Shown: positions 38,101-49,385 of the stretch, piece after piece | Position numbering within the stretch: position 1 is the first letter of the stretch | Layout of the letters: every line of letters starts with the position of its first letter | DNA from: Rotaria socialis | Taxonomy: Eukaryota; Rotifera; Eurotatoria; Philodinida; Philodinidae | NCBI GenBank assembly: GCA_905331475.1 | Contig: CAJNYU010001829.1 | Coordinates: 1 to 64,000 of the forward strand | Length of the DNA stretch: 64,000 nucleotides | Direction of reading: 5' to 3' | The notes under the pieces: generated by a model | Seen by the model: the letters and a program-made list of their open reading frames with translations, nothing else | Told to the model about the DNA's origin: nothing | Database searches by the model: none | Translations under genes and position numbers: made by a program

Positions 38101-41100
38101 CACTTGTTTGTTGTTGTTCATGTGGGGATGATGCTAATATAGATGATATACGTTCAGCGACGATTTGTTGTTGTTCATGTTGTGGTACGCCAGCTGTATT
38201 TATTACATTTGTTGTTGCTGGTAAGAGATCATGATGATGTTGCTGTTGTTGAGGATGATAATGGGAATATGATGGTGGGCCACGCATAGCAGCTATATTT
38301 AATGTTGGTTGTTGTTGATAATTAGACCATTCATGTACTTGTTGCTGCTGTTGTTGTTGTTGAACATAAGGATGGTGAGTTGCAATCATATGTGGAGGTG
38401 GAATTTTAGGTTGAGTTAGTGGTACTATTTGAACAGGTGTTGATGGAGGATGAGTGTTAGAAGCTATTTCATGAGGAATAGTACCGGCACCGGAAACGAC
38501 GTCACTTATGACTTCATCGATTTGTTCAAGAACATGAGGTGGTACAGCTAAAAATTAGTATTAAACAAAAATAAATTTTGATTATTCGACTAAAGAGATT
38601 GTTCTCAACGATGAAGGTTTCGCTGAAGTTTTTATTGCTAGAGACATCGCAGAGAACGAGAGAAGAGTTATAAATACTTGTAAATTATGAGTACGACTCT
38701 TCACATTATCAATTTCATAGTTTGATTAATACATTTATTCCTCTTTTTAAATTTTAAAACTTATAGTAACGAAAAGGTTCATAAATCAGAGCTTCGATTT
38801 CACTCAAGCAATTGAACTTGGTTCTACCTTTAATTTGCTAGTGTATATAGCCTGAAGATAAATGACTGTAATTGCAGATGGACAACAGTTTTGGTGCCAA
38901 AATAAATAGCCTTTTGATCATCATCGTTCTTTTAAAGAAATTTGTTTACTTACAATGTAATGGATCAGCACGAGTTTTGCTTGTATTCATTGATTCATTC
39001 AATGAATCATCATGTATTTCTGTTTTAACTTGTTGTTCATCATATGATATCGGTTCACGTTTAACAAGTAATTGTTGAGGTGGCTTTTGTATTTGTATTG
39101 GTCTTTTATTAGGATCAGTTGGTGGTGATTGATGACCACTAGTTGATAATGTTAATTGATGATGATGAACCGATGATGGAGAAAATTGTGATTGAGGTTG
39201 AACAACTATTGTTGGTGAGTGTTGTGTTTGCTGAGAATGCGAATGATGAATTTGTTGTTGTTGTTGTTGAGATGGATAAGGTGACATATGATGTTGTGAT
39301 TGCATAGCCATTGGATGTTGCTGAGGATTTGGTGTTATCGGATGATGATGAGGACTAAATTGAGGTGATAATTGATGATGTTGTTGTTGAATATGTTGAT
39401 GAGCTGAACTTTCAGACTAGACAGAAGAAAAAAACATTTATTTGATTAATGACATATGTAATTCTATATGTTCGAATAGATACCATTCTTTGAAATGATT
39501 CATTCGGTCCTTGTTGTACTACAACAGTATGTTGTCCTTGACTTTGTTGTGTATATTGCACATAGTGAGCTGTTTGTTGTTGTTGTGTTTGTTGATTAGG
39601 TGGTGATGCAAAAATAAATCTGGTTGGTTGACCAGGAGCTGCTGATGATGGTGTACGCACAAAATTGTTTGCATCTTGCTGTGGAAATCTTGGCATAATT
39701 TGTTGTGGTCTTGGTGGCATGCCACGTGGCAATAATTGCTGTTGTTTCATTTGATTTGGATATGGTGATTGTTGTTGTTGTTGTTGTTGCTGATGATGAT
39801 ATGGAGATGTTTCATCCATAGGAGAGACATGATGATATGGTGTGGTAGGATCTGACGATGATGATGATGCTGATTTTCGTATTGGATTATTGTTTGTGAC
39901 TGTATTTGAAAGAAGAATAGGTGTTGATTCTGCTGGTGACGATTGCGCTTGATGTGGTAAGGAACGTGGTGTGGATGGTGCATATTCAAAATATGGTGAA
40001 TTTTGAGATTGTTGTTGAGGTGGTGGAATTTGTTGTTGAGAAGGAAAATTAAAGCGTTGTGGTGGTGGATAACCAGTGGGTACCGAAACAGGTGTATTAT
40101 ATCTATGAAACAAAAACAAATGGTTTTCTTTAAAAATCTTTTTTTCTATGCTCGTCTATTCTCACCCTTGTTGTTGAGGTCGTTGCATCGGTTGTTGTTG
40201 TTGTGCTACATACGGTTGATGATGAAAACTCGTAGGGTTATTTGATGCTGCAACCATTAAATTTCCACTTCCAGGAGAATACATTGGTCTTGGCTGTTGA
40301 TAGAGATGTGTTGTTTGATGTTCTTGATGTTCGTTTGAATGAACAACAACGGCTGCAGTTGTTTCATTGGTTGCAGATGATGATGGTGTTGACGAACGAC
40401 TTTCACTGCCAGCTCCAATATCATTCGTATTATCTTCAGGTTCACTTGATTGTTGTTTCGATGAAGTTTTTCGTTTTGTACCTTTTGATGTTGTCGACGA
40501 TTGACTACTTGTACTCTTTAACGCACGTCGTTTTGTTCGATTCAGACGTGCTTGTTGAGTATAGTTCTGTTTAGCATCTGTTGGAACTTTACGCCAGATT
40601 TTTTTCATTTGTTTAAATCGTTCGTTGAAATCTTAAGAAAAGATTCAAAATAAAAAATTCAAAAATAAACTATTTTCTTTTTCAACTAAATCAAAGGAAA
40701 GAAATCATAGAAAATAAAAATAATAATCCTGTTTTCCCTCGAATTTACTCACACGAAGGTATATAATGAAAGACTGAAACGAATATATTTTAAGATAAAA
40801 GGAAACAATATAATTCATTGATTTTCTTACCAGGAAATTGTTGTTTTAATTCTGGATGATTAACATTACAATAAAGTACATTTGACATAGTTGCATTTGC
40901 ACCTAACAATTCATCTTCACGTGTTCGTTCTAATAAATTTGTATGTTCACCAGCTACTGCTGATCCTGAACGATCTTGTGTTGGAGTAGTACAAGCTGGT
41001 GTTGGCACCGAAGCTGATTGCAACAATGGCATACGTATCATAGTTTGTTGTGCAGGCCAACTTTGTTGTTGTTGTTGTTGTTGTTGTTGTTGCTGTTGTT

Positions 41101-44100
41101 GAGAAATCATTAGTGGACTTTGTTGATGGACATGATCATGAAATCTATGAAAAAATATTGTATTTACTGATCTTACAGTATGAGATATTGACACTAGTAG
41201 AAGATTTTATAGTATGATATCTTGTCTACAGCTATGGCTGACATCAGATTTACGACTTGCTCAATGATTGATTGATTGAACTGTGGTTTGCAAACAACAT
41301 GGATATGAGAAACATAAACAACGAATACTATTCATTCGATTTTAATTTTTTCAAGCAACTCTATACATCATCGTCAAAGACTTATTTCCAATTCAGCTCG
41401 TTCGATAAAGAATTTTCATTGAAAAAACAAAAAGTTAGATGTTCTCCTAGTTTCAAAAATGCTAATGATTAAACGACTAAAATCAACATATGAATCTTTA
41501 AATGTCTCTTGACTCATTGATCTATTCAATTACTGTGTAGATTTAATTGATTAAGACTTATTTTGAAATTGGTAGCTATCGATGTTTCCAAGAAAATGTA
41601 TACTTCAAAAATAAAAACTATATAACTCAATGAAAGGAAACCATCGAATTCCATCGAGAAAAGTCAATCAGATTTTGTGTATCATATCTTTTTCATTAGA
41701 TTTAGATTTGATTTTTTTTCCTTGTTAACTTACTCTTGTTTAACGATAAGGCCCGTATTTTGAACATTGGCTTGTGATAAAATTGATGAAGTTGTTGTAG
41801 TATGTAAACCAGTTGATTCCATCATTTCTCTTGCTAAATTATTAATAATTTGTTTTGAATTATCATTAACATTCGTTGCCATAACAACAAGATTTGATGT
41901 AGGCGTTGCTAATGGTACTTGAGAATTTGTTGGATGATGAGATGATGTTGTTGTTGTTGTTGTTGTTATCATTGTTGTTTGATGAGATTGTATCACTTGT
42001 ACAGTATTATTTCCATTTGATATTGATACATTTTGATTTGTTGCATTTGAATTATTAAGAAGATCAACAGCTAAATAGAAGAAAAAAAATTCCAAGATAA
42101 AAATAGGCATTTCAACTTTTGTTTTACCGCACCTTGTAGTTCATTATGTGTTTCAGGATGTTCAATAAATTCAAGAAAATCTTCGATATCAGTGGGTCCA
42201 CCTAGAAATATAAACAATTGAATGATTACTTTAATAATCAAGTGAATAATTTACATAGTGGTAACATAGGATCTTGTGTTGTTTTTGAACTATTCATCAT
42301 ATATTCTACAAAATTACAAAATTCTTCATTATCCAAAATAGCTTCTAAAATAAAACCAAGGAAAACAGTTATGCTAAACGTGAGAAAAATTTTCTTCAAA
42401 CATACGCATATCAGTTTCATCATCAGTTGCCGTTATAACCGGTTGTGGTAGAGCATTTGATGGTGTTGGTACAGGTACAATCGGTTGTTGTCGTTGTTCT
42501 TCTTTAACAGCTAATGCTAATTTTGTTGCTTTTTTTATTAAAAACCGATTAACTGTATCATGATCTAATTTAATTGTATATTCATTATTATTATTATTAT
42601 TTATTGTTTGATCATGTAATTGTAATGGCACAATAGGAATATGATTTTGAGCCATAAGACGACTTTTTTCTGCAAGATCACTACCAAAAAATGCTTCCTG
42701 CATATCAGGTGGCATATATTCTTCGAGAACACTTTTCTTTTTCAATGGTCGACGATCACGTTTGCGTTTATTTGTTGCTGAAGATTCATCATGAAGATTA
42801 TCATCTTGAAGAGGATCGTTATTTAATGATGAAGCATCTTGACGACGACGTTGACCACGAATTTTTACGTGAAAACCGCCAATACCTAATTTTAGAAAAT
42901 TAAGTTTTTAAAATATAAATAATATTTTCATTTTTGTTTTCTTACCTGTATAACCTTTCGCCGCTTTTGCAATCGGTACTGTAGCCGGTGTTTTCTTTGT
43001 TCCTTCATCATCACTTGTTCCACTTCCACCGCCAGTTGCACTGTTAACCATTGTATCATCATCATGTATTGAACTAGAATTATTTCGTTTAACACCACCC
43101 ATATAATAATTTGCTAAACCACCACGTTTTGATTTCGCATTCGTTGTTATACCTGCAGCAGCAGCTGCTTTTTTTGGTAATGGTTTAACACGAATAGCTT
43201 TCAATTGTGCTAAACCAGTGTCAGTTAGATAAACTCCTTCATCTAATTTAGTTGCTTTCGGTGTTGGTAATTGTGGTTGAATTATAGTTGTTGCATTTGT
43301 TGCGACAACAAGTAATGGTGCTTGATCAGATGGCGATGAAGATTTTGGCGATGATGATGATGGTGGTGGTGGTGGAATTGTTTCATTTGTCGAAGATAAT
43401 GCTGCTGTTGGTCGACACAGCGAACAAATAAAATCTCCTGTCGTTGATAATGTTGAATCTTCGGATAGGATATGTTCGCATGAACCATGTAGCCAACGAT
43501 CACATAATGTACATTGAACAATAAGTTCATCAGATCGATACGGTTTTGCACAAGCAGGACAATTAATAAGTGAATGACATGGAGCACATTCAGTATAGTT
43601 ATTTTCCCATAAACAACATGAACCCGCTGGACCTGGGTTTGTTGAACCACATTTAACACAACGAACACACCTAAATGTAGAAATAACAAAGTACAGTCAT
43701 ATTTTCTTATGGGAATTAAAGAACAAAAAAAACATTTTGTTTCTACACTTGAGGAAGAGTTTTACCTTCCTAATTAACTGAAGGCCTCCGAAGAATGCAG
43801 AATGAATCTACTATGCCTCATTAAAGGTAGAGAGCGATCTATCATTTCAGACTACTCTCCATAGGATATGAGGTTAGACATAGGGTTCGAACCATGAACC
43901 TTTTATATGGGATGTCCTTAACAAATTAGATAAAATGTTGTACTCCTCATACCATTGACATTTCCAATTGCCTTTTGGCACTTGATCCAATGGTGGTTGA
44001 AGACAATATGTATGATAGGATATATCGCAATCATCACATAATAATAAACGAGATTCGTCTGTTGGTTTACCACAACCTTCACATACAGTACAATCTAAAC

Positions 44101-47100
44101 AACGCCACCCTTGTTTTAATATAACTTTTGATAACTAAAAATAAGAATTATCTTTTGATATTTTTATAATTTAAATTACTATTTAATATACTTTATTTAA
44201 TCCAGCACAATAGGAATGATATGATTGACCACATTGTGTACATGATATTAGACGTCCTTCCTCATCTAGACCAAAACTTCCACAACTAACACACATGTCT
44301 TGCCTCAATGTATATAATTCATCGGATGAGCAAAGAACAGTAACAGCATGGTGTTCATCATCATCACGTTTAACAGCTCCAACTGTATATGAACTACCCG
44401 TACTACCACCACTTGTATTTAATAAATTCATTGGAGTAATTGATGGTTCATCCATATTCTATTGATTTTTTGTAAAAATAAAAACCGAGACAAAAAAAAA
44501 AGAATAAAATTACTGTTGATTGAATAGGAATTTCTTTTCGAATTTTCGGTGGACGACCACGACATCCGGTACCAGTTGTTGTACCTGTACGTGGTAGATT
44601 TGTACCTGTTATTGGATTAATAGTGATGGATGGTTGTGGCGAGGATGCGCGACGATGACCATTGTTTAATGTCTAAATAACGAAGAAAAAAAAAACAGTA
44701 CATAGAATTTTTATACGAAATAGAATGCAGAAAAATCATACTCGTCTAGCTCGTTTTTTACTGATTTCACCTCCATATGAACGATTATCAAATAGGGGTT
44801 TTCCTTTGCCTGATTTTTGACTTGTTTGTGTACGTAACGATTTAATAGGTTGCTGTAATACTGGTTGTTCATCATATTCTTGTTTTATGGGTATATTGAT
44901 TGCAGTTGTCATTGGTAAATCCATTGAATGTTCAGATGATTCATCTTTTATACTCGATAAAGATTCAAATAAAAATGGAGTTTCTTGTTGACGAGTAGTG
45001 GTTGACGGTGCTGTCATTTCATTACTATCACCACCACCGGGTGTATATTCAAGAGATGATTGCTGACTATAATCAATACTACGACGTTTACGAGTTGATA
45101 TACCACTACTCGGAGAAACTGTTGGTGGATTCTAAATAAGGAATAATAATAATCATGTAGCTTATTTAGTAAGTATCTATAGATTGAATTGCTTGAATCA
45201 ACTATGATCGAATCTATCGGAGCTGATTAGCAGTATTCATTGTTTTTCTGGCATTCTCATTTTCGAGGAGTTTTATTTTTGATAACTTCTTCGTTCAAGA
45301 TTGTATCAACATATATTGACAAGAAGTGTTGTTGCCAAAGCTTAACACAATCATTAAGAGATGCACATATATATATAAGACCTGCTCGTTTTCGTTTGTC
45401 GTATGACTTATGGAATCAGAAATACATCTCTACGGCTCAGCATATAGGCATGCTAATGTTTAGGGAACTTTCCTTTAATGTGTAATGTAGCAATGTGTGA
45501 AACCAAGATTTTATGCTGTCAATCTAGAGCCTACTGATTCACAGTTTTTGGGTGTTCTATCTAAAAGAATTTGTTATTAATTTATTTGTTGATATTACTT
45601 GCTCTATAACTAGCTATTCTTTTGTTTCTGAGAAACTATACACCAATTGATAACAAATAAAAAAATTATCTGAAAACTTACATTTGATTTTTGTGATTTA
45701 CTAAGTAATCTATTCATTTTTGAGTTTGCCGATGAACGATAAATTTCTTTACCATCATCATCATCATCATCATCATCGTCCTCATCATTAGCTTCGTCCA
45801 TGGGTAACGTTGTTATCGATGAAACAGAACATGATCTGCACAAATATGCTGTATCATCATCGTAATAATCATCATTCATTGAGTGACATGTTGAATGAAC
45901 ACGCATTTGACATTGATGACATTGACGAATATTTTGTTTAGCTAAAATTTCATTTTGACATAATGAACAAATAGATTTCGATGATGATGAATTTTTATTT
46001 TCCAATGATAAACAACTTGAACAACTCCAACCATCTTTTGGTATCGATTGATTACGTAAGCAAAATGTATGATAACCTTTATCACATACATTACACATAA
46101 TCATTTCCGCATCATCACCTGATTGTCGGCACGTTTGACAAATTTTACAATCCGGACAACGCCAACCAGTGCGTACAACACGATTCGATTCAAGCATAAG
46201 ACATTCAGCATGATAATGTTTATCACAATTCGTACAAAACAATTGTCCACGAACATCGCCAGGCTCTGAACATGCTTCACATGATGATTCAGAACCAACT
46301 AATTAAGAAAAAAAAATAGTTTGACGAAGAAAAAAAACCAGAAGAATATTAGCTTACATATTGGAACAACTGAATCCAAATGTTGTGGACAAATAAATGT
46401 CAATTGTGAATGAGAAAAAAAACAGCCGGACGATTGTGCACACGATAAATGAAATTTTAATGAACAAGATTCATTTCGGCAAGAAAGTGAAGCTCCATAA
46501 CGATCACATATTGTACATTTCTAAGCATATTAAAAATTTAATATTATAAATAAGACTATGAATAATCCGACTGTTTGATTACGCTTTTTTCTCAAAATTT
46601 TATATTACCTATTAAATAGATCTAATAGAATGAGCTTCACATTGCTGAATCTCTCAAGCAAAGTTCAATGTAACTGTCTACCTTGACAAATCCCCGAGAG
46701 AAGTCTTCTAATTGATAGATTGTCAATGTTTTATCCAGCGGGAGGGCAAGGGACATTTTGCCCTCCCGAGAAAAATGAAATAAATAATTAACTTTTATAT
46801 AACTTACAAAACAGAGATCTTTCGAACGTATCAGTATGATAGACTCGATATTACTCATGGTAGTTAGCCTCTTAAAAAACTTTTACCTGCCCTCTTGGCA
46901 CCTGAATTTGCCCTCCCGGAGTGAAAAATCTAGATAAAACACTGTAGATTGCTTTTGAGTCAAGGTAGCATGCATTTTATATATATCGCTGACGAAATAG
47001 TTCAGACCTTGAATTTATTCCAGTGAAAACTATGCTTTCTGTATGTTTTTCTTTTAGAAAAGATGCTTTTCGATTTGAATCAATCAATCATTAATGAAAA

Positions 47101-48093
47101 AAAAAATGTTTCAATATTAAGATACAGCTTTTATTTTTCGAGCGATATGATACTTAAATTTTACGCTTGAAGTAAATCGAAAGACATCAAATTTTGAAGT
47201 GAAAATTCGAAAAAGATTTGACCCAATAAATATATCAGTTTTCATTTCATAATCATATCAATTAGTGTATTTTTCCATCTCATAAGAAACTTATTTATCT
47301 TTTCCATTACCCATCAAAAAAGTTTCATTTTCATTTTTAAAGAAATATATTATTGTATAGCTTATATATTGATGGGATTCCAAAATAAACTTCTCGTGCT
47401 GTGTCACTCTAACATATAAATAAACAGAACAAGCAAAGATAAATCTTGTCATCTGCAATGAATTTCGACATCGCTCGACAGATCCTTCTGCCTAATGTAG
47501 TATATGAGAACAAGCAGTAGATCATAATCATTACAATACAAATCAAGGATTTTTTTTTCGTTTTTTTAATCTCTGGTGAGATTCGATAAAGCATGAAAAA
47601 TTCAAATGCCTGTTGGGTTTTCATTAGAAATACCAAAAACAAATAGAAAATAATTTATAGTAATTCACCTGTTTAATTGCATTAGTAATAGCCGTTCGAA
47701 TAAGATCGTAATCATTTATTTTTCCTTCATTGTCTAGTGACCACTTGACACATCTCTCATGTACCCAAAAATTTCCGTTTAAAATAACATCGGATGATAA
47801 TTGAAAGCCAATATTAAATAATTCGGAATCCACGGGAACAATAATTTTCCCAGTTTCTAATATAAAATTATTTCTTTTATCGTTTGGTATATCTCTGTAG
47901 AAAGAAAAAGCAATATAGCAATCTTTATTGAAGATCTCTATTTAATTTACTCAAGTGTCCGAGTTGTAGACGTAACGATTGATTGGGATTCATCCGACGA
48001 AGAACGAATTAAAATTAAATCGCCTTGACCAAGACTACAGGATGATGGACAATTACAAAATAAACAAATTGGAATATTAGTTAAAGAAGTCAT
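35112..48093 (-). CDS. Lpt-like: N-terminal half of KMT2C/D (Lpt/cara mitad-like PHD-HMG protein, no SET)
   Basis: Chromatin reader of the MLL3/4 (COMPASS-like) enhancer complex. Twenty-three exons join in frame to about 2,455 codons. First exons: 48093-47951, 47894-47669, 46520-46358, 46298-45682, 45131-44742, 44672-44514, 44458-44192, 44134-43953, 43670-42946, 42885-42406. Last: 35986-35772, 35715-35610, 35553-35442, 35380-35112. Residues about 6-172 form an extended PHD (CLFCNCPSSCSLGQGDL; WVHERCVKWS; CTICDRYGASLSC). A first PHD cluster follows (178-330; ICQTCRQSGDDAEMIMCNVC), then an Asp run, a GRPPK AT-hook-like motif (about 550), a second PHD cluster (595-790; LLLCDDCDISYHTYCL), the LPEYLQDAFFG-like motif (YMPPDMQEAFFG), and an HMG box (about 1358-1430; ATMSNVLYCNVNHPELKQQF). 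Long Gln/Pro/His-rich regions and two predicted coiled coils fill the rest. The gene ends at an ordinary TGA without FYRN, FYRC or SET. Most introns are 40-80 nt; the longer ones hold mobile elements. Confidence 0.9.
36290..36893. mobile_element. 604-bp foldback element in intron 19 of the KMT2-like gene
   Basis: Ends CTTGATTGCGGAC and GTCCGCAATCAAG are perfect inverted repeats. Each arm contains modules reading AACGTCCGCAAAGCAGAATC followed by a G-rich run and AAAAATGTC(C/A)GCAT. The left arm has one module and the right arm two, so the arms differ in length. No clear target duplication is visible. No coding capacity. The family is unknown. Confidence 0.75.
43760..43945 (-). repeat. tRNA-derived SINE candidate in intron 8 of the KMT2-like gene
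   Basis: On the minus strand a perfect RNA polymerase III B box GGTTCGAACCC (43893-43883) lies about 35-40 nt after an A-box-like ATCTAATTTGTTAAGGAC, and the bases between (CATCCCATATAAAAGG TTCATGG) follow a tRNA plan of anticodon and variable arms. The acceptor and D stems no longer pair, and a tRNA-unrelated tail follows, so this is a SINE or tRNA pseudogene, not a working tRNA. It fills most of a 282-nt intron in the second PHD cluster. Confidence 0.5.
46724..46944. mobile_element. hAT-like MITE in intron 2 of the KMT2-like gene
   Basis: A 221-bp element with ends CAATGTTTTATCC and, on the other strand, CAGTGTTTTATC, and inner inverted GGGAGGGCAA/TTGCCCTCCC blocks. Flanked by TAGATTGT (46716-46723) and TAGATTGC (46945-46952), an 8-bp duplication with one difference. 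The ends and duplication length match the element at 16857-17014. It sits in the 1,148-nt intron that divides the extended PHD finger. Confidence 0.8.
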
Positions 48094-49385
48094 CGCAGGT
48101 TGAAAACACAAACAAACAAAAATAGCAAATTATAGTAAATGACAATTATATGAATTAGTGGTGGTTAATTAAATATGTCTTCATTCCCACCCTATTAAAA
48201 ACAAAATTAAGATTTAGAAGAGAAAAATTCGTTTTGTTTAAATGTAACTTACACTGTTCATTTGAGCCTCATTTTTCTTTCATTTGAAAAACAAGATACC
48301 AAAAGAAAACTATTGAATGAAGATGGGACAATATCTAGAAGAGTCGATAGAGAAAGTCATTCAACCATGCAATTAATTCGAAGTATGAAGAGATTCACTT
48401 AAGAAAACAAAGAAAGAACAGCGGCGGCCATTTTCCGACGTCTATCCTTTTCTCCAGAACCGAACGGAGGAGAGCAACTACAACGACCAATGGTCAATCA
48501 GATTCTACCAATGACAGGTTACGTATTTACAGATGTCGCAAACTGTCGATATTGTACATATTTTCTTATCGACAATAGAACACACGGAAATCATCGTACA
48601 AAGAAAACAACAAAATGAAGAACCGTTTAAGTTAAATGAATTTCTTAGTTTATTTCAATATGATATTGTCTCAGTTATTTTTAATTGCTGTAGCATGCGA
48701 AAAATTATATATATGTATTGATTCTAAAGAAGATCTTCTGAGCTACTGGTGTAGCTTAGCAATGAACTTTCAAAAAATTTTGTTTGGATGAAAATCTTAT
48801 TTAAGATTGATCTCATTCATTCATTTTCAAATTGAGTTTAAAATATGATCAATTTTTACTGATAAATCATTTGGATTTCACACGATGTATTCTCATTAAC
48901 CGAAAGAATATGTATATAAGTCTAGTAAAAAGTTGAAAATGAGTTGAAGCAGACATTTCATACTTCTAGAAACATGTTCTTCCGTTAATGAAGATTGTAT
49001 GTTTGTCTCTGCTAGTGAACCATTTATTAATGAAATATATCATTCATACAATGTAGGCATGTTAAACATGCTTTATTTACGGTAATGAAAGAACGCAACA
49101 CTTACTAGAAGAACAGTTGATCTTCAAAATATAATAATATTTTAAAATTTTGTATAAAATGTTTCTTATTCATAAGTAAGGCAAGTTTCTATTGTCTTTC
49201 GGTCGTACTTTTTACAGCGTAATTGATCTATGATAAACGTAAAAAATCAAGAAGTATGTTTTAGCAATGGTTTCGCGCGAGTTTACATATGAGGGAAATG
49301 TTTTGCAGAGACATTTGTTTTATTAGAGTAGAAAATAACATTTATTATTAAAAATGATAGGAAACTTATTTGATTTTATAAAAAA
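48094..49385. other. Non-coding, probable KMT2-like promoter region
   Basis: Contains the GC-rich patch listed separately. No other exon recognised. Confidence 0.4.
48421..48440. promoter_or_regulatory. YY1-like site near the KMT2-like gene 5' end
   Basis: GCGGCGGCCATTTT, a rare GC-rich island in an AT-rich flank about 330 bp upstream of the start codon. On the minus strand it reads AAAATGGCCGCCGC, close to the metazoan YY1 consensus AAGATGGCGGC often found near transcription starts. Weak evidence; resemblance only. Confidence 0.25.

Noticed and set aside
39519..40445. His- or Gln-rich proteins in other frames
   Set aside because: Shadows of CAA/CAG-rich exons of the KMT2-like gene.
43760..43945. 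Functional tRNA gene on the minus strand
   Set aside because: The B box is perfect but acceptor and D stems do not pair and the 3' end is unrelated to a tRNA.
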